DNA from: JBIICS01 sp044238735
GTDB lineage: Bacteria; Bacteroidota; Bacteroidia; UBA4408
DNA: 5,618 nucleotides
Direction: 5' to 3'
NCBI GenBank assembly: GCA_044238735.1
Contig: JBIICS010000166.1
Span: 1-5,618 of the forward strand
This document shows, piece after piece, positions 1-5,618 of this stretch. A program made the translations under genes and the position numbers. Position 1 is the first letter of the stretch, and every line of letters begins with the position of its first letter. The notes beneath the pieces are model-generated. The model was not told the DNA's origin, made no database searches, and saw only the letters and a list, made by a program, of their open reading frames with translations.

Positions 1-816
1 TAAACACTGTGCCAACTGGTCGTTAACTTTTCGGCTTTTTTCATAGTTATACTTTCGGGCCAAAAATTCAGCCCTTCTGGAACCTCCCAAATAAAACATC
101 TGAAACAATTGTAATCCACCTAAAACCGATACCACATAATACCCCGAATAAATTCCAAGTGCAGTTAAAGCCAATGATCCTGCAATTAATCCGGTACTTA
201 CTAATCCCTCCCTGTAATTGCCCGTGTAAATAAACCCCAATCCGGGTAAAAAAACATTCATTTTTTCTGCTTTTTCAGGCGATTTAATTTTAGGTAGTGA
301 ATCATCCGAATACAAATTATAAGCCTTAAGGTAGGTTAAGGTATCGCCTGTATATATCTTTAATTTTTGAAGATTGCTTTTGGCTTCACTCCATTTATAT
401 TGCTCATTTAAACATAATATTAGTAACCAATAAAACCTTTTGTTTAACGAAGAGTCTATAGCCATATAATTTTTAATTTTCACCTCCGTTTCATAAAAGC
501 TTTTGTTCAGATACAGGTACAAAGCACTTTTAAATTGAAGTTCATCCTTTAATGAATCTGAAAACACATTATCATTTATTCGGTTTACTTCCTCTAATGC
601 TAAATTGTAGTTTCTATTCTTTTCAAAAGAAAGACTTTTTTTAAATAAAGCGTAATTCCTATCAAATTCGGATGTTGCGCTATAGGCCTCTCTCTCGAAC
701 TCAACTGCGCTAAGCCTGAAATTACCGATTCTAAATAAACTATCGCCGGCAGTCTGAGCAAACGTACTAGTTATAAATACGGCGCAATGGAATATGAACG
801 TTAAGTAATATTTCAT
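1..816 (-). CDS. Exported TPR-like protein with C-terminal PGLG membrane domain (3' partial)
   Basis: This frame is open from an ATG at 816 to the window edge (272 codons, no stop), so the C-terminus is cut off. An in-frame TAA two codons upstream of the ATG fixes the start. Residues 1-20 form a Sec signal peptide ending in TFA, with Gln21 next. Residues ~25-170 are helical and TPR-like; the clearest stretch is FEKNRNYNLALEEVNRI (~62-79). A short Lys-rich linker leads to a membrane domain with PGLGFIYTGNY at 191-201 and two hydrophobic helices (~203-222 and ~222-243), then a basic tail. The tail aligns with the end of the upstream gene product (FYLGGSRRAEFLARKYNYEK against FYVGNIYGTYYSVKIYKQEF), so the two are probably divergent paralogues and only a short tail is missing here. 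The gene overlaps its upstream neighbour by 50 bp in another frame. Its function is unknown. The PGLG...Y.G pattern recalls small membrane domains of the TM2/DUF5683 kind, but I cannot assign a family. Confidence 0.8.
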   Translation of the reverse strand, partial: MKYYLTFIFHCAVFITSTFAQTAGDSLFRIGNFRLSAVEFEREAYSATSEFDRNYALFKKSLSFEKNRNYNLALEEVNRINDNVFSDSLKDELQFKSALYLYLNKSFYETEVKIKNYMAIDSSLNKRFYWLLILCLNEQYKWSEAKSNLQKLKIYTGDTLTYLKAYNLYSDDSLPKIKSPEKAEKMNVFLPGLGFIYTGNYREGLVSTGLIAGSLALTALGIYSGYYVVSVLGGLQLFQMFYLGGSRRAEFLARKYNYEKSRKVNDQLAQCL

Positions 817-1654
817 TATTTATTCTTTGATTAAATTCTTGTTTGTAAATCTTTACTGAATAATACGTTCCGTATATATTACCAACATAAAATAGACTAA
901 ACAAGGATGCTGTAATTAAAAACTGAGGGGATATAGGGCCTGCCTTTACGTATGATTCCGTTGCCATGGCCGCTAAAGCCACGCAGGGCAAAAATGTTGA
1001 AATCGCTTTACCAAAATATCCTGCATAATATTTTCCTAAACCGGGAACAAGGGCAGATAAAAATGCTGCCTTGGCAGGTGTTTTTTCTCTGTTCTTAACC
1101 ATTTCATTTCTAATATCCAGGACATTTTCCTCTACATCTTTTAGCTGAAATTGTTTTCGTTTAAATGCATAGCTGCACGAATCGAATTTAACAAGATTTC
1201 TTTCTAACAAATAAGAAGTAGAAATAAATAAATTTTTCAATTCAACATCAACCGAGTCGGATGTATTTATTTCATTTACGATTTGTCGAGCCTTGTTGGT
1301 TTCGCCTTTGTAAACTGATATAAAGGACTTATAAAATAAGGAACTATTTTTAAAAACCGATTGATTTGAAATTTTATTGAAATAGGTTAAAGAGCTATCC
1401 AAATGTTTATCAAAATACAAAGACCAACCCACCAAATAATTTAAACTATCCAATTGCAAAACGTTATACCGCTCAATTTTTTGATTTTGATAGAGTATCC
1501 TTACATCCTCAGATCTATTATTTGTCTTTAAATAATTAAAAAATTTAAGTTCATCCGTAACACTATTTTTTTGTCCATACCCAAAAATGGAAAAAAAAAT
1601 AAAGGTAAAACCTAAAACAAACCTTATCCTATTTATACCATTCAAGTTGATCAA
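767..1654 (-). CDS. Exported TPR-like protein with C-terminal PGLG membrane domain
   Basis: A 295-residue protein of unknown function, the full-length relative of the next gene downstream. Residues ~9-27 form a signal peptide (basic NRIR, then a Phe-rich core) ending GYG before Gln28. Residues ~30-185 look helical, with a TPR-like stretch at ~69-96 (LNYLVGWSLYFDKHLDSSLT, then YFNKIS). After KTPAKAAF comes the membrane domain: PGLGKYYAGYFGKA at 204-217, hydrophobic helices at ~217-233 and ~243-262, the GNIYG signature at 258-262, and a basic tail. The likely topology is a periplasmic helical part followed by a membrane-embedded or peripheral C-terminal hairpin; this is inferred. The gene overlaps the end of the YidD gene by 26 bp. 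The start is uncertain: no in-frame ATG precedes the signal peptide. The candidates are TTG at 1654 (preceded directly by in-frame TAA), TTG at 1645, or a rare ATA at 1636. Translation probably depends on coupling to yidD. Confidence 0.8.
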   Translation of the reverse strand: MINLNGINRIRFVLGFTFIFFSIFGYGQKNSVTDELKFFNYLKTNNRSEDVRILYQNQKIERYNVLQLDSLNYLVGWSLYFDKHLDSSLTYFNKISNQSVFKNSSLFYKSFISVYKGETNKARQIVNEINTSDSVDVELKNLFISTSYLLERNLVKFDSCSYAFKRKQFQLKDVEENVLDIRNEMVKNREKTPAKAAFLSALVPGLGKYYAGYFGKAISTFLPCVALAAMATESYVKAGPISPQFLITASLFSLFYVGNIYGTYYSVKIYKQEFNQRINNEILLNVHIPLRRIYN

Positions 1655-2063
1655 TTATCTTATCGGTTTTAGGATTTATATTAATCTCAGTAATATCTCT
1701 TGCGGCAGTACTTGTACAACGAGTTAAACGATCTGCCGTTAAGGCCACTCCTTTTAATAAACCAAACTCTTTAATACACATTACGCTAAATGCAGAACAA
1801 CTGTGTTCGTAGGGGCAACTGGAACCTAAAACTTGTGATATGTGTTTTTGATAAACATACATCATTCCTCCAAAAAACAAACTAATTGGATTGTACTTAA
1901 TAATAATATTTTTATGATGCTTAAATAAATACTCAACTTTGCGCGAATTAAATTCATTTGTTGTAAAATCTAATTCTTTAACCATTAAAATTTCATCCCG
2001 AGACTGAGCCTTAACCAACGAAACCAAAAGCATAAATATTAAAACCCCCAAACTCTTTTTCAT
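1629..2063 (-). CDS. yidD: YidD-domain protein with N-terminal signal peptide (atypical YidD)
   Basis: A 144-residue protein with a YidD (Pfam Haemolytic) core at ~58-120. The core shows Y71-QKHIS and LG, then C83-PYEHS-C89-S, FGLLKG (100-105) and R112-LTR-C116, matching the family's C-x5-C-S, G..KG and R..RC positions. Canonical YidD is about 70-90 residues, lacks a cleavable signal peptide, acts at the cytoplasmic face of the inner membrane and assists YidC-dependent insertion. This copy differs in three ways. Residues 1-19 are a textbook signal peptide (KKS, hydrophobic core, VKA before Gln20). A ~35-residue linker follows. The usual C-terminal HP..GG.DPVP segment after the last Cys is replaced by TSTAARDITEI and a polar tail. 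Its ATG shares one base with the stop of the LolA-like gene (TAATG), and its 3' end overlaps the next gene by 26 bp, so coupled translation is likely. The family assignment is firm; membrane insertion as the function is not, since the core would be exported if the signal works. Confidence 0.9.
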   Translation of the reverse strand: MKKSLGVLIFMLLVSLVKAQSRDEILMVKELDFTTNEFNSRKVEYLFKHHKNIIIKYNPISLFFGGMMYVYQKHISQVLGSSCPYEHSCSAFSVMCIKEFGLLKGVALTADRLTRCTSTAARDITEININPKTDKIIDQLEWYK

Positions 2064-2770
2064 TACTTATAACTAATTGGTTTAGCATTAGAAGGCACTT
2101 TAAAGTTTTGATAACGAGCGTCGGCCTGTTTGTTTACTTTAAAATTTGTATACTTTCGGGTTGTGATAATAGAATCTTTAGGTGACTCAAATTCAATTTC
2201 TGTTATCTGCTGAGGCCATTTAACACCATTAACCAAAACATAATCGTCATAAAAAACTTTTAAGCTTAATTTGTTTTTTTTATTATAAATGCCCATAAAT
2301 ATGGGAACATTATGTTCGTGAACGAGTTCTATTTTGGAGGACGCAACATTCACCGAATTTGATGGCACCCACGTGGTTATGTTCATTCCATTTTCGATTT
2401 TAGAATTAGATAACTTGTAACCATTTTCTTTTAAATCGAGATCTTTTTGCTTACCGTTTAAAAAATAATAAAAAATTGATTTTTTAGAACTTAATTCGGG
2501 ATTCATACGTTGACTTACCGAATTATTGCTATAAAAGTATTGAATATACTCGCCGTTGTTATTTGTAATTGTAATCTGTTCCAACGGTTTATCAAAATGT
2601 GTAATTAGTTTACCTGATATTGCATCATACAAAACTGTTCCTTTTACCGTTATGTATTCTTTTCCTTTTAAAGTTCGAGACTCTAAATGAGAACTTATTA
2701 AATTTACTTTCTCCTGACCAAAAGCTATATTAAAACAAATAAGTAAAAGCAGTATTAATTTCTTCATCAT
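2063..2770 (-). CDS. Secreted LolA-like protein (outer-membrane lipoprotein carrier fold, putative)
   Basis: A 235-residue predicted periplasmic protein. Residues 1-18 form a signal peptide (MMKK, Leu/Ile core, AFG) with Gln19 next. Cys12 lies inside the core without a lipobox context, so it is probably not a lipoprotein. The mature part looks like an all-beta LolA/LppX-type half barrel: a GTVLYDAISGKLITHFDKPL stretch (44-63) resembling the LolA strand that runs into the 'rf..P' motif, then ITITNNNGEYIQYFY (66-80) like LolA's 'dG..lW.Y', and alternating strands to KWPQQITEIEF (184-194) and a closing YTNFKVN (207-213). LolA carries lipoproteins from inner to outer membrane. The match here is by pattern only, so a related lipid- or peptide-binding role is possible. 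It is the first gene after the sdh terminator and is coupled to yidD by TAATG. There are two tandem ATG codons at 2770 and 2767, and either could start it. Confidence 0.75.
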   Translation of the reverse strand: MMKKLILLLLICFNIAFGQEKVNLISSHLESRTLKGKEYITVKGTVLYDAISGKLITHFDKPLEQITITNNNGEYIQYFYSNNSVSQRMNPELSSKKSIFYYFLNGKQKDLDLKENGYKLSNSKIENGMNITTWVPSNSVNVASSKIELVHEHNVPIFMGIYNKKNKLSLKVFYDDYVLVNGVKWPQQITEIEFESPKDSIITTRKYTNFKVNKQADARYQNFKVPSNAKPISYK

Positions 2771-2771
2771 T

Positions 2772-2779
2772 CAAAAATA
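2772..2779 (-). promoter_or_regulatory. Possible Bacteroidota -7 promoter box (TATTTTTG)
   Basis: On the minus strand TATTTTTG fits the Bacteroidota -7 consensus TAnnTTTG and lies one base before the ATG at 2770. A weak -33-like TTGG sits 22 nt upstream, just past the terminator. A start site here would fall at or inside the first codons and give a leaderless message. In AT-rich DNA such an octamer can arise by chance, so this is a candidate only. Confidence 0.3.
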
Positions 2780-2806
2780 GTAAAATCTCATTTTGCTATC
2801 ACCAAT

Positions 2807-2837
2807 AAAAAAGCCTTCGACAAATTCGAAGGCTTTT
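2807..2837 (-). terminator. Rho-independent terminator of the sdh operon
   Basis: A perfect 12-bp inverted repeat (arms 2809-2820 and 2826-2837, core GCCTTCGA/TCGAAGGC) encloses a 5-nt loop (2821-2825). Read on the minus strand, the hairpin ends in a run of six T (2812-2807), the last four of them in the stem. It begins 21 nt after the sdhB stop and separates sdh from the envelope gene cluster. On the plus strand the right arm ends in four T followed by AAA, so it may also act weakly in that direction, but no plus-strand gene leads into it. Confidence 0.92.
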
Positions 2838-2858
2838 AAATTATCTATAAAACAGCCG

Positions 2859-3626
2859 TTAACCTTTTAAACTAGCCATTACAAACTCGCGATTTAAACG
2901 AGCGATATTGTCTAACGAAATTTCTTTAGGACACTCAGCTTCGCAACTTCCGGTATTGGTGCAATTACCAAAACCTTCTTCATCCATTTGCTTTACCATG
3001 TTTAATACACGATCTTTTCTTTCTGCCTGACCTTGGGGCAATAAAGCAAACTGAGAAACTTTGGCAGATACAAACAACATTGCCGAAGAGTTTTTACAAG
3101 CAGATACACACGCACCACATCCTATACAAGCTGCGGCGGCAAAAGATTTGTCTGCGTCATCTTTAGGAACAGGTAAGCAGTTTGCGTCTTGAGCATTACC
3201 AGTATTTACAGAAACGAAACCACCAGAAGAAATAATTCTATCAAAAGATGATCTATCAACCACTAAATCTTTTATCACCGGAAACGCATTTGCTCTCCAT
3301 GGCTCTACAACTATAGTTTCACCATCTTTAAAATGACGCATGTGAAGCTGACAAGTAGTTGTACCTTGTTGAGGTCCGTGGGCACGACCGTTAATATACA
3401 TACTGCACATACCGCAAATACCTTCGCGACAATCGTGATCAAAGGCAACCGGTTCGTCACCTTTAGCTACAAGCTGTTCATTTAATACGTCGAACATTTC
3501 GAGGAACGACATATCGGTAGAAATATTAGAAACCTGGTAAGTAACAAAGTTACCTGCTTCTTTGCTGTTTTTTTGACGCCAAATTTTTAAAGTTAAATTT
3601 AGCATTTGACCATTTCCACTTCCCAT
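2859..3626 (-). CDS. sdhB: Succinate dehydrogenase/fumarate reductase iron-sulfur subunit
   Basis: The iron-sulfur subunit of complex II. It passes electrons from the FAD of SdhA to the quinone site in the membrane anchor, on the cytoplasmic side of the inner membrane. The N-terminal ferredoxin domain binds [2Fe-2S] through C66-REGI-C71-GM-C74 and C92. The C-terminal domain has C167-IG-C170-GA-C173-VSA-C177 and C222, C228, C232-P. By homology, C167, C170, C173 and C232 bind [4Fe-4S], and C177, C222 and C228 bind [3Fe-4S]. All eleven ligands are present. At 255 residues it has the usual length. It follows sdhA by 30 bp with a terminator right after, so it is the last gene of a probable sdhCAB operon. 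The start is not certain: ATG at 3626 gives an extra MGSGNGQ, while ATG at 3605 gives MLNLTLKIWRQ, closer to typical homologues. Sequence alone does not tell succinate oxidation from fumarate reduction. Confidence 0.97.
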   Translation of the reverse strand: MGSGNGQMLNLTLKIWRQKNSKEAGNFVTYQVSNISTDMSFLEMFDVLNEQLVAKGDEPVAFDHDCREGICGMCSMYINGRAHGPQQGTTTCQLHMRHFKDGETIVVEPWRANAFPVIKDLVVDRSSFDRIISSGGFVSVNTGNAQDANCLPVPKDDADKSFAAAACIGCGACVSACKNSSAMLFVSAKVSQFALLPQGQAERKDRVLNMVKQMDEEGFGNCTNTGSCEAECPKEISLDNIARLNREFVMASLKG

Positions 3627-3656
3627 TGTATAATTTTTTTAACTGTTTACTAATTA

Positions 3657-5618
3657 CTATTTATAAGAACGTTGACTTGGTTTAACAATTTCGTAATTAA
3701 GTTCCTCTTTATGCAGTTCAAAATTACTTTCCCCTTTGTATTCCCAGGCAGAAACATACATAAAAGTATCATCATGTCTTAACGCTTCACCATCTTCTGT
3801 TTGATATTCTTCTCGGAAGTGGCCGCCACAAGACTCATTTCTATTTAAAGCATCGATGCACATTAGCTCTCCAAGCTCAATAAAATCGGCAACACGCCCG
3901 GCTTTATCTAATTCAGGATTAAATTGATATTGACCTCCAGGCACTTTTACATCGCTCCAAAATTCTTTGCGTAAGGCCTGAATTTCAGAAATTGCCTGCT
4001 TTAATCCGGCTTCGTTACGCGCCATACCACACTTATCCCACATAATTAATCCCAAACGCTTATGAAAACTTTCCACCGATTTTGTACCGTTAATATTCAA
4101 AAATTTATCAATTTTTTCTTGTACATTTTTTTCAGCTTCTACAAAAGCCTCATGATCGGTAGAAATGGGCTTAACCATAATTTCTTTGTAGAGGTATGAA
4201 CCTATTGTATAAGGAATTACAAAATAACCATCCGCCAAACCTTGCATTAAGGCAGAAGCACCCAAACGATTAGCACCATGATCGCTAAAGTTAGCCTCAC
4301 CCAAAGCATATAAACCCGGAACTGAGGTACTCAATTCATAATCCACCCATAAACCACCCATAGTATAATGCACCGCAGGATAAATTCGCATCGGAACCTC
4401 GTAAGGATTTTCGCCGGTAATTTTGGCATACATATCAAACAAGTTACCGTATTTCTCTTTAACAACTTCTTTACCTAATTCAATAATCTTTTCTTTTGAT
4501 GGATTTTGCAAGCTTAATTTATTAGCTTGAGTTTTACCATATCGCTCTATTGCAGAGGCATAATCCAAGTAAACAGCCATTTTAGAAGAACCTACCCCAT
4601 AACCGGCATCGCATCTTTCTTTTGCTGCACGAGAGGCCACATCGCGAGGAACCAGATTTCCGAAAGCCGGATAACGACGCTCTAAATAATAATCTCTCTC
4701 TTCTTCCGGTATATCGTTAGGAGAACGATTATCGCCCTTAGCTTTTGGAACCCAAATACGGCCATCGTTTCTTAACGACTCCGACATTAAGGTTAATTTA
4801 GATTGATAATCGCCCGAAACCGGAATACAAGTTGGATGAATTTGGGTAAAACAAGGATTACCAAACAAAGCTCCCTTTTTATGAGCCTTCCAGGCTGCAG
4901 AAACGTTACTTCCCATGGCGTTGGTAGATAGATAAAAAACGTTACCATATCCACCTGAGGCCAATAAAACTGCATGACCAAAATGGCGTTCTAGTTTGCC
5001 ACTTACTAAATCTTTGGCTATAATACCTCGGCATTTACCATCGATATTTACAACTTCCATCATCTCGTGACGAGTATACATTTTAACCGTTCCGAGCCCA
5101 ATCTGACGCTGTAAGGCACTGTAAGCACCCAATAATAATTGTTGACCAGTTTGGCCGGCAGCATAAAAAGTACGTTGCACCTGAGTCCCCCCAAAAGATC
5201 GGTTACTTAACATGCCCCCGTATTCGCGGGCAAAAGGAACACCCTGCGCCACACATTGATCGATGATGTTAGCAGATACTTCAGCTAAACGATACACGTT
5301 TCCCTCACGAGCACGGTAATCTCCACCTTTTATAGTGTCGTAAAACAAACGATAAGTACTATCACCATCGTTCTGATAATTTTTAGCAGCATTAATACCG
5401 CCTTGAGCAGCTATAGAGTGCGCACGGCGAGGGCTATCCTGAAAACAAAAGGCTTTTACTTTGTAGCCCATTTCGCCCAGCGATGCCGCAGCTGATGCTC
5501 CCGCCAGACCCGTACCCACCACAATGATTTCCAATTGACGTTTGTTAGCTGGATTAACCAACTTACAAGTCGATTTGTATTTTCCCCACTTTTCATCCAT
5601 CTTACCTGCGGGAATCTT
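3657..5618 (-). CDS. sdhA: Succinate dehydrogenase/fumarate reductase flavoprotein subunit (N-terminus beyond window)
   Basis: The catalytic subunit of complex II: it interconverts succinate and fumarate using covalently bound FAD. Numbering from the internal ATG at 5600: dinucleotide-binding GTGLAG at 29-34; RRAHSIAAQGG with His61 as the probable 8-alpha-histidyl-FAD residue; HPT with His255; Glu274 in the MSES loop; VPRD with Arg319, the likely proton-shuttle arginine; HYTMGG with His411; and GEANFSDHGANRLG with Arg445 for dicarboxylate binding. The C-terminal helical and capping regions are complete, ending at TAG 3659-3657. The frame stays open upstream of 5600 to the edge, coding KIPAGK before MDEKW. 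Bacteroidota SdhA proteins commonly have a KIP-G segment just before the KW, so the true start is probably outside the window and 5600 is internal. The sdhC cytochrome b anchor is expected further upstream. The form resembles the long Bacteroidota flavoprotein used with a single diheme anchor. Direction of catalysis cannot be read from the sequence. Confidence 0.97.
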   Translation of the reverse strand, partial: KIPAGKMDEKWGKYKSTCKLVNPANKRQLEIIVVGTGLAGASAAASLGEMGYKVKAFCFQDSPRRAHSIAAQGGINAAKNYQNDGDSTYRLFYDTIKGGDYRAREGNVYRLAEVSANIIDQCVAQGVPFAREYGGMLSNRSFGGTQVQRTFYAAGQTGQQLLLGAYSALQRQIGLGTVKMYTRHEMMEVVNIDGKCRGIIAKDLVSGKLERHFGHAVLLASGGYGNVFYLSTNAMGSNVSAAWKAHKKGALFGNPCFTQIHPTCIPVSGDYQSKLTLMSESLRNDGRIWVPKAKGDNRSPNDIPEEERDYYLERRYPAFGNLVPRDVASRAAKERCDAGYGVGSSKMAVYLDYASAIERYGKTQANKLSLQNPSKEKIIELGKEVVKEKYGNLFDMYAKITGENPYEVPMRIYPAVHYTMGGLWVDYELSTSVPGLYALGEANFSDHGANRLGASALMQGLADGYFVIPYTIGSYLYKEIMVKPISTDHEAFVEAEKNVQEKIDKFLNINGTKSVESFHKRLGLIMWDKCGMARNEAGLKQAISEIQALRKEFWSDVKVPGGQYQFNPELDKAGRVADFIELGELMCIDALNRNESCGGHFREEYQTEDGEALRHDDTFMYVSAWEYKGESNFELHKEELNYEIVKPSQRSYK

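Noticed and set aside
2063..2770. Calling this gene bona fide lolA
   Set aside because: The resemblance is by strand pattern only and the genomic setting is unusual, so LolA-like is as far as the evidence goes.
2809..2837. The inverted repeat as an operator or insertion-site repeat
   Set aside because: The stem-loop followed by a T run 21 nt after the sdhB stop is explained by intrinsic termination.
3627..3656. A separate promoter or terminator between sdhA and sdhB
   Set aside because: Only 30 AT-rich bases with no hairpin and no clear TAnnTTTG box; simple co-transcription is enough.
4793..4981. A 62-codon open frame inside sdhA
   Set aside because: It overlaps fully conserved SdhA coding sequence in another frame, has no recognisable domain, and looks like a chance frame.
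1..5618. tRNA or rRNA genes, CRISPR arrays, insertion sequences
   Set aside because: Nearly all bases are coding, and the only gap above 80 bp (2771-2858) is taken up mainly by the terminator. I saw no repeat arrays or transposase motifs.

Overview
The window suggests a member of the Bacteroidota (Flavobacteriia, Sphingobacteriia or Cytophagia-like; I cannot narrow it further). The DNA is AT-rich. The succinate dehydrogenase flavoprotein and iron-sulfur subunits have the Bacteroidota form. The exported proteins have signal peptides with a Gln right after the predicted cleavage site, and clear Shine-Dalgarno sequences are scarce. Everything I can support is encoded on the minus strand, so transcription runs from high to low coordinates.

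Right part (5618 down to 2859): the end of a succinate dehydrogenase/fumarate reductase operon. sdhA (3657 to the window edge, N-terminus cut off) is followed after 30 bp by sdhB (2859-3626). The membrane anchor gene sdhC normally precedes sdhA in this phylum and would lie just beyond the right edge. A strong intrinsic terminator (stem 2809-2837) closes the operon 21 nt after sdhB.

Left part (2770 down to 1): four genes packed head to tail with overlaps of 1, 26 and 50 bp. They encode a LolA-like secreted protein (2063-2770), a YidD-domain protein (1629-2063), and two related proteins with helical repeats plus a membrane domain marked by a PGLG...Y.G motif (767-1654, and 816 to beyond position 1). 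All four begin with a predicted Sec signal peptide ending just before Gln. They look like one translationally coupled envelope operon, separate from sdh.

The most interesting point is the YidD protein. Canonical YidD is a small cytoplasm-facing membrane-associated protein encoded near rnpA/yidC. This copy is about twice the usual length, has a signal peptide, lacks the usual C-terminal Gly-Gly-Asp-Pro segment, and sits among exported partners. The arrangement hints at a periplasmic or inner-membrane envelope module with a repurposed YidD domain. This is inference from sequence and context only. Other points are a non-ATG start for the 767-1654 gene and a probable upstream start for sdhA. I see no RNA genes, mobile elements, CRISPR arrays or long repeats.
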